DNA of 64,000 nt from Trichobilharzia szidati (Eukaryota > Platyhelminthes > Trematoda > Strigeidida > Schistosomatidae). The position numbers and the translations under genes are program-made. Each line of letters opens with the position of its first letter. Position 1 is the stretch's first letter. Below the pieces are notes generated by a model that did no database searches, was not told the DNA's origin, and saw nothing but the letters and a program-made list of their open reading frames with translations. Location of the stretch: positions 15,980,354-16,044,353 of the forward strand of contig OX235272.1 of assembly GCA_944472155.2 (NCBI GenBank). The letters run 5' to 3'. Below are positions 11,095 through 22,230 of the stretch, in pieces.

Positions 11095-12246
11095 TATTAT
11101 CAAATTATTATTGTTCCCTTGGGTTCCAAATGAAACATAGGGCTTCAACTGCACGTCTCCACTTGCTTATGTCTTCTGCTGTTAGTCCATACTGTATCAA
11201 CACCTCTTCACACGATCTCCTCCATGTCACCCTTGCACTGACGTCACACTCGCCACTTCCTTTCGCATTCCACTAGAGCGTTGGCCTGACGCGCGATGTA
11301 ACCCAGCGAGTGGCCTCCTCAGCGAGTGAGTGTCCAATCAATCTCCACTTTCTCCTGCATATTTGTTGGGCGATTGGTTCTTGTTCTGTTTGTTCCCATA
11401 GTTTTTTTCTTGTTGGTGATTCTTTCCGGCCATCTGATCTTCAGTATAGAGCCAGCGAAGACAGTTTGTTGTTGATGAAGGTCTGCAACAGGCTGTTAGA
11501 AATACTCATTATTTGTGACCCACCGCCAACTTTCTGATCCATCCGTATAGAAGAACTGACTGACTTGACTGACGTTTGTATTGAAAATCCGAATTTTGTT
11601 GTTGATGCTGAGGAGTGACGAAGATTTACAGATTGGTTTCAGGTTGATGAATGTGTTTCCCGACTTCCCGATTCTCGATTTGACATCCTCGTCCGTTCCA
11701 TCTGCCTGTAGTTGAGACAATGTTGGTTGCCTAGATAAGTGAATGAAGTAACCTCTTTCAAATCTCTCATGTTGATGGTGATTGGCGCTGGATGTTGCTG
11801 CTGTTGTTGTTGTTGGTTGGTTATTTCCATAGCCTCCGTCTTGTCTATGTTCACCTGGAGTCCTGTGTATGCTGCTTTTTCGACTAGTTTGTCGGTTTTC
11901 GCTTGTAAGTCTTCGATTTTGTGTGACATCAAAGATAAATCATCCACACGCGAAATCCAGGTCTTCTAGATTCTTCACGTCGGTCCAGGATATCCCTGTC
12001 TTCTCGTTTCCCACTGTCTGACGCATAATCCAGTCCGTCACAGTTGGGAATATCATTGGTGATAATAAGCACCCTTGTCTGACTCCTGTGTTTACTTCAA
12101 AATACGCCTCGCTGAGTTTTCCGTTGTGGATCACTTGACATGTTCCGTTGTCGTACTGCTGTTGAATAAGGTTGAAGAATATTTGGGGTACGCCGTAGTA
12201 CTCGAGTCGTTTCCAAATTACTTCGCGGTCAACGCTGCCGTTGCTA
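11095..12246 (-). mobile_element. RTE-clade LINE (a-type), inserted in a Penelope element
   Basis: Minus-strand copy from a (TAA)n and gggttccaaatgaaac 3' end at 11100 to its truncated 5' end near 12246. It includes GVRQGCLLSPMIF (12020-12090), a FADD region broken by a 4-bp insertion (11946-11960), a polyglutamine-coding (CAA)n and the LKEVTSFTYLGNQHCLNYRQ region. Frameshifts make it dead. Confidence 0.85.
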
Positions 12247-12870
12247 TAAGAACCTAATTTTCGTGCCCGGGAACACCCATCATTCTAACTAAAACAAGGA
12301 TGTTATTCAAACCAACAACAGTTCCATATAAGGTCACTTCGTCTTAACAGGCCAAAAAGCACAGAACCGTCTTTTTCTATGGTTTAATGGGTACCAGATA
12401 AAATGACGAAGGCCTCCAAATACCAAACACTCCAAACAGTTGAAGTTATTGCAATTCACTTGAATGAATCGGAGCTGTATGCATGCAAAAGAAACAGGTC
12501 AAGCCGCATTTGCTAGCCTGGTCTAAAGGAGAACCTACAAATTCATAAATTCTCTATTATTTTTCTTAATATATGCATATAATCACCGGTAGATTGGTCT
12601 GAACTGTGATCTATCTATATTGATTGATTCGGTGTAATTTAAAAAAACATAAACGCTGTTACTAACAATAATTCTTTAACTATTATGGACATATAACTGT
12701 AAGATCTGATGAAGTTATCAAAGAAGAGCGTTCTTTGCTTGGCCGGCTGAAGGTTTCCGGAAACTTAGAGAAGTACTAGAAGCGCGAAACATTTTCGTCC
12801 AATCTGATATGTATACGTCCAAACTTCAAGAGTTTTTAGTCTATCCCAAGACGTCATTTGCTGACTATTC
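12247..12870 (+). mobile_element. Penelope-like element, part 2 (after RTE insertion)
   Basis: With one frameshift it reads R-T then NFRAREHPSF, continuing the GIY-YIG domain whose start is at 11065-11094, then QTLQTVEVIAIHLNESELYA (12421-12480), which matches FAEAIAIKRFKSDLC at 7665-7715. The remainder to about 12860 is probably its 3' terminal repeat (gcgcgaaacattttcgtcc at 12781). Confidence 0.6.
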
Positions 12871-12934
12871 ATCCTTCTTTTATTAATCAGTCTTTCAATA
12901 TTTTTGATGGATATTTATTTTATTTTTATTTATT

Positions 12935-13117
12935 TTGATTACAGCTTGATGCCACACCGTATTTTCAGTACAAGTATGGAATTTTTAGCATGTGATATCG
13001 GTAGCCCAAATTTTGCAGGCCGACCATAGATATCGGGTGTGCGTCGGTAGGGGTTCGAACCTCGGACCATGTGCATGGTCGGCGGAAGTCCTGACCAATG
13101 TGCCACCGACGCACGGA
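12935..13117 (-). mobile_element. SINE-B copy
   Basis: Minus strand: tRNA-like head ending at 13117 (gcgtcggtggcacattgg; B box aggttcgaacccc), body gatatctatggtcggcctgc, and tail gtggcatcaagctgtaatca at about 12942. Confidence 0.85.
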
Positions 13118-13224
13118 GAGAAATGTGTATTTGGCTGATAGCGCCTAGCAATGGAATCCGTGATATTTTGTCGCCTATTCGGAGCCCTTTAGCTAAATGC
13201 ATTTCAGTCTCCAGTGACTGACGG

Positions 13225-13861
13225 TACTGTTACTGAGACCCGAGCCCAGCAATAATGATTTCAAGCACTAAGGTGGAATTCATGATCTTCTCGCTTTGAC
13301 ATCCTCATACGCTTCGTCTCTGTTTGAAAGTCTATGGATGAGATAAGTGAAAGATTCGACTTCCCTCAGATTTATCCTGATGGTGATAACTGGTACTTCT
13401 TTTTGTTGGTTGGGTATTTTCATCAACTGCGTTTTCTCTGTATCCACTGCAGGTCCTGTCTTCTGTAAACATATCTGTTTTCACTTGTATATGTTTGTGT
13501 TTGTGAGACATGAATCACTCTCAAATTCCAGATGTTCTAGGATGTCTTTGTCCTTTAGCGAACGTCTGTCTTCTCATTACCAATAGTCTGCTGTATGACA
13601 GAGTCCACCAGACTCAGTAGTGTCATAGGTAGTAGTAGGAACCTTTGTCTTATTCCTGTCTTCACTGCCAGTGACTCGGTGAGCTGTCTGTTGTGAATTT
13701 CTGGACATGTGGTACAGTCATCTAGCTACTAAGTGGGTTTATAGATGGTCATACTACTGAATTTCATATTCTTGAAGCAGTTGACAGATTACTTGTAGTT
13801 TGACGCTGTCGAACGTCTTTCCAAAGTTTATAGGATTGAGGCGAAGAATTGTTCACCGTCC
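13225..13861 (-). mobile_element. RTE-clade LINE relic, RT part (3' side of a split copy)
   Basis: Minus strand reads LNPINFGKTFDSV near 13805-13855 (LNFIDFEKAFDSV in better copies), then decayed RT motifs down to a YLxH-like region near 13340. Its missing upstream RT part lies at 14866-15070, so the DNA between them is a later insertion. Confidence 0.65.
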
Positions 13862-13867
13862 TCGGCA

Positions 13868-14540
13868 GTGCAATACATGTATAAGATCAATTCAATTCCC
13901 ATCCTTGAATCAAGTCAACCTCAGCTCATGGCTTCTCTACCCATGCCGAGAGTGAAAGAAAGATGGTATCCATTCCAGTTCTTTGGAGTAGACTACTTTG
14001 GACCACTTTTTGTTAAGCGGGGTCGAGGAAAAGAGAAGCGATATGACTGCCTATTTACGTGTCTTCAGATTCCTGCTATACATCTTGAGGTAGCACATTC
14101 CTTAGCCACTGAGTCATTCATCATGTCCTTATTGAGGTTTATAGCTAGACGTAGGACCCCTACAGATATCTACAGTGATAATGGGACCAACTTTGTAAGC
14201 GCAAACCGAGAACTGAAGGAGCTAGTGAATGGATGGAATCAGAAGAAGATTAATGATACTCTTTTGTCCAAAGAGATGCAGTGGCACTTCCAGCCTCCAA
14301 ATGCGAGTCATAGAGGTGGAGTGTGGGAGCGAATGATTAGGTCAGTGGGAGCTACTCTTCAAGCATTATGCAATGAGCAGAATCTAAATGATGAAACTAT
14401 ATTGACGTTTATGGCAGAAGTAGGACGCATATTGAATGATAGGCCACTTGTACCATCAACATCGGATAGTAGAGATAATCAAGCTCTCACGCCAAATCAC
14501 CTACTATTGGTCTGTCGAAACATAAGTATGGAGACTCCAT
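13868..14540 (+). pseudogene. BEL/Pao LTR-retrotransposon integrase fragment
   Basis: Open frame with the integrase catalytic core: FFGVDYFGPLFVKRG (Asp42), TPTDIYSDNGTNFV (Asp104), ASHRGGVWERMIRSV (Glu154), then EVGRILNDRPL and NQALTPNHLL. The DDE arrangement and these words are characteristic of BEL/Pao integrases, which insert the DNA copy into the host genome. The zinc-binding N terminus, protease and RT are absent, and the frame runs into unrelated sequence after VCRNISMETP, so it is a fragment. The core itself is free of stops, so it is younger than the LINE copy it interrupts. Confidence 0.85.
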
Positions 14541-14566
14541 CAGATACTGTCCAGGTATACAACTCT

Positions 14567-14840
14567 ACTGACTGCTTACCTGAACGGTCGTGTCTGATTC
14601 TGGCTAGTTCGCAATTTTGGCTTTGACGTTATTCCGCTCTGATAGCGGTACCTTGCTTTCTGTTAAGTGTTGTGCTTTGTACTCTTGAAACCGTTAAGGT
14701 TTGTTATATATATATATATATATGATTATTGATTTGTTTATTAATAGTACCGTAGAAACAGTGACCGGCTTTTTGTTTGTTCTGGACTGGGATAGCCTTT
14801 ATCTACGCGTGACTTAATTTCAAGCGATATTGCGCTTACT
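14567..14840 (+). repeat. Possible BEL/Pao LTR remnant
   Basis: Lies directly after the integrase fragment and before the resumed RTE sequence. It begins tgactgcttacc and could end ..cttactaca, giving TG..CA ends, and contains a (TA)n run at 14706-14723. No second LTR copy is present, so this is inference from position. Confidence 0.35.
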
Positions 14841-14865
14841 ACATGCATGACTTATTTTACTTGAA

Positions 14866-15070
14866 TTCAGCCTGTTCACGGAGAAGTCTTCCATCCAGCT
14901 TATCTTCCAGTTCTTTCAGAATAATTCAGCTTAAGATTTTACTAGAGTTGGACGGCAGAACGGCGCTGTGGTAGTCCTTTCATAGGTTTAGTTATCCCTT
15001 CTTTGAAATCGTGTGTTTCACACCATCACCAACAACGACGTGAGCGGATCTGCTAAAGTCCTGGTTGATT
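14866..15070 (-). mobile_element. RTE-clade LINE relic, upstream RT part
   Basis: Minus strand reads ELEDKLDGRLLREQAEF at 14865-14915, preceded by ITKPMKGLPQ-like residues. This matches SKILSRIILERIKDALDAAL and RPEQAGFR of better copies, and is the 5' partner of 13225-13861. Confidence 0.6.
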
Positions 15071-15639
15071 ATATTGTAACAGCATAAAGCAAGACACGGA
15101 AGTAAATGTATATTTTCAAGTGATCAAACAGCCATTTATATCTATACAGTTTGTATTCTCTAACCAATCACTGAATGTGTGATTTTAATTTACACTAAAC
15201 GACGTGAAATAGAATGTTCAAATACATAGTATTCTGTTGTTAACGCAGTATCGAACTATGAGACGTTAACACCGGCAAACACAATGATTCTTACTGTGAG
15301 AATAATATTCCGTTGGAACCTATTTTCTGCATTACACCACCACAATATTACTTATGTTTTCGGGAAGCTAAAATTGTCCTGTGACGGTTAGTTTAACTTC
15401 AGAAATGGTTTGTTTATCTCGTTTTTTATGTAGTCTAAACCAGTTCACTAGACTGAATACTGTAGCTAATATTATGGTGTTCAATAAATAGTTACATTTT
15501 AATACTGACCACCCATTTTCTAAAACATCAATCCACTATTTTAGTGAATACAAGACAACTGTGCAGCTTTATCGAAGCTATCATAATCTCTATGAGTGAT
15601 TTATTTCTGTAGTTTTTTTAAAGTTATTTTGCATTGTGT
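15071..15639. other. No recognised gene
   Basis: AT-rich, no coding frame or repeat recognised. Confidence 0.4.
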
Positions 15640-16330
15640 ACAACGAAAATCAACATTTTGGCAGTAGAAATAGTGAAGATAGGAAGTGATCAAGGTGAGT
15701 ATAGAGAGGAGAGGTTAGGAAAATATCCAACGAATCAATCAACAATGAACGGCAGTCGCCACCCGTGGGGACAAATCGGGAGGAAGTCACCTGTTTCACT
15801 TCCTGTAGCAGCATCCATTCAACCACATGGTGACAGTCAGGATCGGATAGGAAAAGAAAGATAGGCTTTCATTACTCTGAAATTGGTGTGAAAATCTTTA
15901 TCACACAGCTTAGGGAATGAGATCCGGATACTAAACACTTATGTCACTAATGGTGCTTCCATACTGTGCAGAGGCTTATAGCCTTTTTGCCATACGAGTT
16001 TCCAACAAGTTGAAGACAATTATTGATATCTGCGTCCTTCCAGTACTGAAGATCAGTTGGCTGATCAAAATGGTTAGAAAGCTAGAAGCTTTGGCAGCAA
16101 ACCAAATCAACAGCTTGTTGCCAAAAATATAAAGCAGGAAACGTAGATGGATTTTACATATTCTGAGGGAGTCACTGAATGACATTACACGGTATTCTCT
16201 TGAGTGGAGCCGGAAATGGCTGAGACCATATAATAAGAGCAAATAGTACTTTGTGGGCAGTCTTGGAAGTAATAGTAGCAAACCGAACGGAGTGGAGATG
16301 TGTTGTTCCTATACTCAGAAAACGAGTGAT
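15640..16330 (+). mobile_element. Old RTE-clade LINE relic
   Basis: Collinear with the C-terminal third of RTE copies: gtgaagatag..aggtgagtatagagagg, agatccggatactaaacactt, ctgaagatcag and tggattttacatattctgag, but with many indels. It lacks a clear 3' tail. Confidence 0.6.
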
Positions 16331-16423
16331 GAATAGTTTTAAAAGTTATTTTACGCAAGTCTTTTGGTTCACGTTTTAGTTCAAAATGCTTGGTCTCTTC
16401 TGACATGTCGGCTTTCAGTGTTG

Positions 16424-16655
16424 TTTTTTTTCCTTCACGTTCCCCAGTGGAACATAGGGCTTCAAGCTAGTGGCTTGTAGTTTATGCAGCAATGTTTATT
16501 TTACGGGATGGGGTTGCTAGCCTCATGCCCAACCTTTCCTCTTCACCAGCATTATTTCTGGCTTAGCGAGGTAAAGGAGTGCGTCAGTGGCTGGGTGTCG
16601 AACCCCGGACCATGTGTATGGTCAGCGAGCGTCCTAACCGCTATGTCACTGACGC
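16424..16655 (-). mobile_element. SINE-A copy
   Basis: Minus strand, complete from an A-rich tail at 16424 and LINE-like gaagccctatgttccactgg to the tRNA-like head at 16655. B box ggggttcgacacc. Confidence 0.85.
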
Positions 16656-17734
16656 TTTCAGCGTAGACGCTTCAATTTTTCCAACGACTGCTAAGCGACG
16701 TTCGACTAATCTGCAAGAGGACTTTAAACCTGTTTTCTATCACGTAAAGATGATTCAGAATTTTTCATCATACCTAGCAGGATTTTCTTGAGGTAAGAAT
16801 CTTCACAAAGTACAGTTACTCTCATTCCCTGTGGTGTACCATTTGTAACTTTAGTAGTTTCCAGGGTTGACGATTCAGTCACTATAGTGGTCAGTCTGTC
16901 TGTGTTATAATGATTATTATATTACTAACTGACTACTTATTCATAATAGATATACAGGTGCAGCTTTTATTTCAAGTGAATTTTGACTGGTCCTCTTATA
17001 CCGAAATGTTTAGTATCTGTAAAAGTGTCACTCCAGTAGAATCCGTAAACGCGAAATACGCAAATTTACTTGATACAAATAATAACAAATAGCTATTGCA
17101 CAAGTAGTAGCTGTCATTTCCCAGGTGGTATGGTAGATAACTCTTTGGCGTTTGAAAGGATGCGTGCTGGATTCGGAGATCTCAACTTAGGCATTACGTA
17201 ACAACATTGGGAAACTAACATTTATTACACGTAATACTGATAGGATTTTCTGGTTTAATGGTGGTGACAATAATTACGCGTTGCAGTGGAGTGTAGGATT
17301 TGTGTTTTCCCCTATCTAAGACCCATCATCTGGATATAACTGCATTCAAAGTGAGGGATAAGGATGTTCCCGGTATTATCAAGCAGTGAATGTATATCAG
17401 AATAAGGCTGATCGACTCAGTTCAGACATTTTAATGGGAAATCATGAATATGCCTGAATAATGCCCATCCTGGATTCCACTGTCAGTCAATACCCTCCTA
17501 CAAATAACGCACAGTTGACGCTTCTGTTCAAGGAGCCAACAGATGCTGAACATTCTGGTCCAGTAAAAAAATCAGTCAACGGGTCCTAGTGGATAGATGA
17601 TGTATGAACTACCTTGGTTCGAAACCCAGTGGATACGTACAGACTCAGTTTCGTCTAGCTATACAGACGGATTAGGCATTTGCAAAAATATCTAACTGAG
17701 CACAGTGCGGTATTGTCTGGTAGACAGCAAATTC
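16656..17734. other. Unassigned DNA
   Basis: No gene recognised. The word tcctggattccactgtcagt at 17466 resembles 34815, suggesting an old shared repeat. Confidence 0.35.
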
Positions 17735-17960
17735 GGTGCGCTGGTGGTTCAGCGTTAGAACGCTAGTGGACGGGGTTCGATTTACGGACGACGCACACCT
17801 AAACCATGTTGAGCTTGTGATAAGACCGGTAAAGAGGAAGCGTTCGGCGTGAGGCTAGAAACATCACCCCATGGAAACAGTACAACTACTACCTAAACTT
17901 CAAAAAAGTGCGAGTTGAAGCGCTATGTTCCACTTGGAAGGACGTAAAGGAATATTGTAA
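17735..17960 (+). mobile_element. Diverged SINE-A copy
   Basis: Head with gcgctggtggttcagcgtta and B box ggggttcgattta (17775), body ggtaaagaggaagcgttcgg, and tail gaagcgctatgttccacttg near 17915. Strongly diverged. Confidence 0.7.
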
Positions 17961-18474
17961 GTAAATAATCGATCATTGGGAAATACAAAATTAACTTTAA
18001 CAAAGAGCGAATAATAACTGTAGCAGAAGACGTGACCTTAGTAGCCGAGGCTATCAAGAGGGTTGTGCTCTGACATTTAGAAGGTTCGCCACTAGATTCA
18101 GGTCTCAATACTCACATTTATTGAGTAGAATTGCAGGCACTTCCAGCCAGTGAGTCGTAAAAAACATGTGCTTTTGTGAATTCCATTGCTATTCACCAGC
18201 CACCAGATACCATCAAGAGACGTTTTTACGTTTCATTTTCGTCTACTGTCAAATTCCTTTTGGGATGGTAGTTCTATTTTTTTTCTGTTCCAGCAAGTTT
18301 TATGCCTTCATATGTACATACACACATACACTCAGAGACAATTAGGCAGAATGACATTCAATTAATGAATAATCTCTATCCAGACATTAATGTAAACAAA
18401 TTTGTAGTTTAGCGAAGAGGCTTTTTCCGTCGAATTCATTTTCCTCTTTACCCATACAACTGCATATATATATT
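17961..18474. other. No recognised gene
   Basis: AT-rich; includes the 3795-like repeat segment at 18395-18470. Confidence 0.4.
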
Positions 18475-19492
18475 ATTATTATTGTATCCTTTAATTCCTA
18501 GAGGAACATAGGGCTTCAGCCGTGCGTATCCATTGCATTCGGTTCTCTGCTAGAGTCTTCACCTACCTCCAAGTCTGACCACATGCTTTCATCTCCTCTT
18601 CACATCACCTCCTCCAAATCACCCACCCAAACACTGACGACCAACTCACCGCTTCCCATTCAGTCGGGTTCCACTCGAGCAATGACTTGTCTAGTGATGT
18701 CACTCACTTGATGGTTTGTTTCCTCACAGTATGGCCAGCCAATCCATCTCCATTTCTTCCTGCCTATTTCTTTCACAATCGGTTCCTGCTGAGTTGGTTC
18801 GCTCATTGCCAGAGATCCCTCTATGTTGCTGATATTTTCTGGCCGGCCATCTGATCTTGAGTGGTATTGAGCGAAGACAACTGTTAATGAAGGTCTGTAG
18901 TTTGTTTGAGGTGCTCTTTATGACGCACTGGCCAAGTCTCTGGTCCATCCGTATAGTGAGTAGCACTGACTGACTTCATATTGGAGTTGAAAATCCGGAT
19001 CTTATCATCGTTTTGATGCTGAGTAGGGCTGTTGACCTCCTCCACACAGACTTGAGAGTAGTGAAAGCTTGTCTTGCTTTTCCGATCCTCGCTGTTTTGA
19101 TATCCTCGTCAGTTCCACTGGCCTGTAGTTGAAACGATGCTTCCCAGTTTGGCTGGTGAAGGAGGTTGTTTCTTTCAGGTTCCTTCCATTTATGCTGATC
19201 ATTGTGTGTTGTTGTTGTTCTTGTCCAGAAATCTTCATCACCTCTCTTTTCTCAATGTTCACCTGAAGTCCTATGTTCTCCGGTTGCTTCTTCTGTCAAC
19301 TTGTTGCCTTTCGCTTGCATATCTTCCAGTTTGTGGGAAATCAGACATATATATCATCGGCGAAGTCCAGATCCTTCAAGTTTTTTGTGTGAGTCCATTT
19401 TATGTCTGTTTCCTCATTGCCCGCCGCTGTTTGTCGCATTATCCAATCTACTGCAATCAGGAAAATCATTGGCGGTGGTAGGCAGCCTTGTC
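18475..19492 (-). mobile_element. RTE-clade LINE (b-type)
   Basis: Minus strand copy from a (TAATAA) 3' end at 18475 with gaagccctatgttcctctag to a 5' truncation at 19492 within QGCLPPP-like RT motif residues. Contains DFADD (19350-19370), EKREVMKISGQEQQQH and GSEKQDKLSLLSSL segments, with frameshifts. A TA-rich microsatellite abuts the truncation point. Confidence 0.85.
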
Positions 19493-19571
19493 TTTTATAT
19501 ATATATGTATATACATATATATACGTATATATACATATATATATACGTATATATATACATATATATAATTC
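19493..19571. repeat. (TA)n microsatellite with palindromic words
   Basis: Alternating tatatacatatatacg units, self-complementary; sits exactly at the 5' truncation of the RTE copy. Confidence 0.9.
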
Positions 19572-19649
19572 TTTGTGAAATAGTTTAGTATGACTTACAG
19601 GCGTTCAACTTAATGAATTCGGAAACACTGACTTCCTGATTCGAATTTA

Positions 19650-19800
19650 CATCAAGCAAGGACTATTAATCGCCCTGTAACCAGAAGGACCTGGGGTTGA
19701 ACCCTGTTGGGCGAATCGTCCGAAACTAGGATGAAGCAGCTGTCCCAGGTTTTCCAATGGTTCTCTAACCAATGTTAGCTGATGATGAATTCCTGTAACT
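19650..19800 (+). mobile_element. Decayed hammerhead SINE
   Basis: B-box region ggggttgaaccc (19693), then a core deleted to cgaatcgtccgaaactagga, and the tail ttctctaaccaatgttagct. The hammerhead is destroyed by deletion. Confidence 0.7.
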
Positions 19801-20127
19801 AACTAAATCGATCCAATCATGTAAAATAACAAGAGTGAATGTTTTCTAAGTCATTTTCAGGTAGTTAAGAGGTAGACAGTATGAAGGATTAAAATTAAGA
19901 TAATAACGCATAACTGTTCAGTTACATCATTATAATAAACAATTAATTATCAGAGAAAGGACTTAAATATATGAAGAATCGTAAACTGAATAATCTGAAT
20001 AGTAATCATATTCGAATGAGTTTAAAAGGAATCAAGAATAATAATAATAAGAGTTAGAATAAATTATATAGAATAAAAAATCTTAATAATAACAGTTATT
20101 AGGTAAGATTTTGACTTTTTTGTTTAT
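19801..20127. other. AT-rich DNA, no gene
   Basis: Repeated aataataa words; nothing coding. Confidence 0.4.
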
Positions 20128-20297
20128 AGCTTGATTCTACACCGTATTTTCGGTACAAGTATGGAATTCTCAGCATGTGATATCGGTAGACCAATTTTGC
20201 AGGCCGACCATTGATATCAAGTGTGCGTCGGCAGGTGACCGAACCCCGGACTATGTGCATAGTCGGCGAGAGTCCTAACCACTGTGTCACCGACACA
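20128..20297 (-). mobile_element. SINE-B copy
   Basis: Minus strand with head tgtcggtgacacagtggtta, B box cggggttcggtca and SINE-B body; tail tgtagaatcaagctataaac at about 20126. Confidence 0.85.
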
Positions 20298-20329
20298 CCA
20301 TGGTAGAAACAGATTAAGATTTTCAGTTT

Positions 20330-20530
20330 CTCGACATTACAGTAAAAGAGATAGGCTTGATGAAGTGCCTACTCAAGAGAATTTAACGTATTTGTACAGC
20401 TGATTTTATGGACCATGAAAATAAAATATTGTTGCATACTCTTGTCGAAAATGGATATCCTTTAAAAATTTCAAACTGGTATAGAAGTCAATAATTTTCT
20501 AATCCCACAATCTATTTCGTCCCTAAGAAA
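20330..20530 (+). mobile_element. Penelope-like element fragment
   Basis: Reads DHENKILLHTLVENGYPLKIS (20410-20475); the LxxNGYP motif and its surroundings match 28740-28790. Short and broken. Confidence 0.5.
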
Positions 20531-20745
20531 GATGTCGTCATTAAATTACCATACAATTAGTAAAATAAATGGCAGGATTTCAAGATAGAGACTAAACTTG
20601 GTCGTCCGTAGAACCTACTATCCAGCTTGACCTTTAATTGTTTTTTCAAAAGCCAGAAACCTACTCCAATATAACCTCAAAAGTGTACAAGTGATTATGC
20701 AACATCCCACATTTAATTCCAGTTTGCATGTTTATACGGTCACAT

Positions 20746-20985
20746 TTACGTAGGGAGGAGGAGTAGTTGTGCTTTGCAAGTGACAGTGAGAGAACATTTA
20801 TCCAAATGTTTAGAAAAACAGATGAACTGTGAAATCTTGATAAACGCAGGTGGCAAGCTATTAAATACGTTTATGGCTAAAAACACTTCATTCATATGAA
20901 TCACAGGACTGATATCATAACAGCCCTTAAGGTTATTTATAAAACAGTCGTGGGCATTTGCTGAAACACGTACAGACAATAGCTA
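20746..20985 (-). mobile_element. LINE C-terminal end, CR1/Jockey-like
   Basis: Minus strand reads EVFLAINVFNSLPPAFIKIS then FICFSKHLDKC. The pattern W/F-NSLP followed about 13 residues on by F-K-LDK closes many CR1- and Jockey-type ORF2 proteins. The rest is missing. Assignment from one motif only. Confidence 0.45.
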
Positions 20986-21262
20986 TTCGTAAACTCAAGT
21001 GTCCTCCTCACAGTATGAGTGAAAAAACAGTTTATTGTTACTGTTAACTTATCTTGGTAATCCTTATCTGGTTATAAAAACACACAAACCAATCAGATGC
21101 AATCCCTACAAAACCAATACTTGAAAAAATACAGTGTTAATTATTCTTATTGTTATTATTCTTAAATCCCTTTGTTATTGTGTTGCTTTTAGCTGGCCTT
21201 TAACTCTCCATTTAAACTGATTTGACTAGTAAATGTGTAGTCACATTGTTCGAAATTTTTTT
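20986..21262. other. Unassigned, includes a hammerhead-SINE tail word
   Basis: The stretch 21100-21122 (aatccctacaaaaccaatac) equals the tail of the hammerhead SINE family; the rest is unassigned. Confidence 0.5.
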
Positions 21263-21322
21263 CATGGAGGGTTTCATCATGAGCTGACATCAGTTAGAGA
21301 ACCACTGGAAAACCAGCTGGGA

Positions 21323-21368
21323 GTACTGGACAGCTGTTTCGTCCTAGTTTGGGACTCTTCAGCAGTAC
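21323..21368 (-). ncRNA. Type I hammerhead ribozyme, intact core
   Basis: Minus strand: stem I GTACTG with CAGTAC, core CTGAAGA, stem II GTCC with GGAC and loop CAAACTA, GAAA, palindromic CAGCTG, cleavage triplet GTC. Stem I can extend beyond an internal loop by CTGGG with CCCAG. Confidence 0.8.
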
Positions 21369-21403
21369 GCGCCCACCGGGATTCGAACCCAGGTCCTGGG
21401 CGC

Positions 21404-21449
21404 GTACTGCTGAAGAGTCCCAAACTAGGACGAAACAGCTGTCCAGTAC
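21404..21449 (+). ncRNA. Type I hammerhead ribozyme, intact core
   Basis: Plus-strand partner of the palindrome, identical in sequence to the one at 21323-21368. All invariant bases are present. A transcript through both would contain this ribozyme and the complement of the other, so long-arm folding would compete with the ribozyme fold. Confidence 0.8.
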
Positions 21450-21547
21450 TCCCAGCTGGTTTTCCAGTGGTTCTCTAACTGATGTCAGCTCATGATGAAA
21501 CCCTCCATGCAATCAAACTAAATCCCTACAAAACCAATACTTAGAAA

Positions 21548-21778
21548 TTTTTTTCCTTTACGTTCCCCGGTGGAACATAGGGCTTCAAGCTTGTGGCTTG
21601 AAGTTTCTGTAGTAGTGTTTATTTTTATAGGATGGGGTTGCTAGCCTCATTCCCAACCTTTCCTCTTCACCAGCCTTTTTTCTGGCTTACCGAGGTAAAG
21701 GAGTGTGTCGGCCGGGGATCGATCCCCGGACCATATGCATGGTCAGCGAGTGTCCTAACCGCTATGCCACCGACGCAC
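21548..21778 (-). mobile_element. SINE-A copy
   Basis: Minus strand, with the LINE-like tail near 21560-21590, body ggttgggaatgaggctagca and head ending at 21778. It abuts the end of the hammerhead SINE tail, the same neighbourhood order as at 1480-1941. Confidence 0.85.
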
Positions 21779-22230
21779 ACATTGTTCGAAAACGATTGTG
21801 TAAATATATCTCCTTCTTCAAATAACACTATCCAAATTTATTAAAGCGACTAATTTATTTATGACTCAGACTGACCTGCTTAAATAAGTGGGCTAGCTAA
21901 ATTTTCTACGCATCAGAATGCATCATTTTCACTTCATTTCAAATTGTTCTGATCTCCTAGTTACCACAATGAAAGGCAATCTATATTCGCGCACAGTGTC
22001 AAACAAATTTCTCTCTACCGCTAGGAGTTTTTCGAAGGAAGTTGAGGAACAACTTTGTAAAGTAGCATTGTAGCATGTTTCAGATGATGTATTATCGATT
22101 ATTATATTTTTTAAAGACTCTACACATGGAGTAAATACCTTGCTAGGAGGTTGCTGAAAATTTTGTATCGTGTGTAAACGCATTTTACCAGTTTACAGCT
22201 ATTGTTCTTAATATAATTATTACCTTAATT
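21779..22230. other. No recognised gene
   Basis: AT-rich; a minus-strand frame 21929-22183 is open but matches nothing recognised and has no splice context. Confidence 0.35.

Larger units (their letters stand above)
21263..21545. mobile_element. Inverted hammerhead SINE pair forming a perfect palindrome
   Basis: Arms 21263-21375 and 21397-21509 are perfect reverse complements over 113 bp, separated by a 21-bp spacer that holds the B box (gattcgaaccc). Each arm contains hammerhead, tail and part of the tRNA-like head. The plus copy goes on into the normal tail aaatccctacaaaaccaata (to 21545). The A-box part of the head is missing on both sides. Confidence 0.9.

Noticed and set aside
12700..12805. 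Hammerhead in the Penelope 3' region (ctgatgaag and gcgcgaaac)
   Set aside because: The two words are about 70 bases apart with no consistent stem II or stem I.
19493..19571. AT-rich palindromic tract as a replication origin or promoter
   Set aside because: Simple alternating TA repeat with no other supporting signal.
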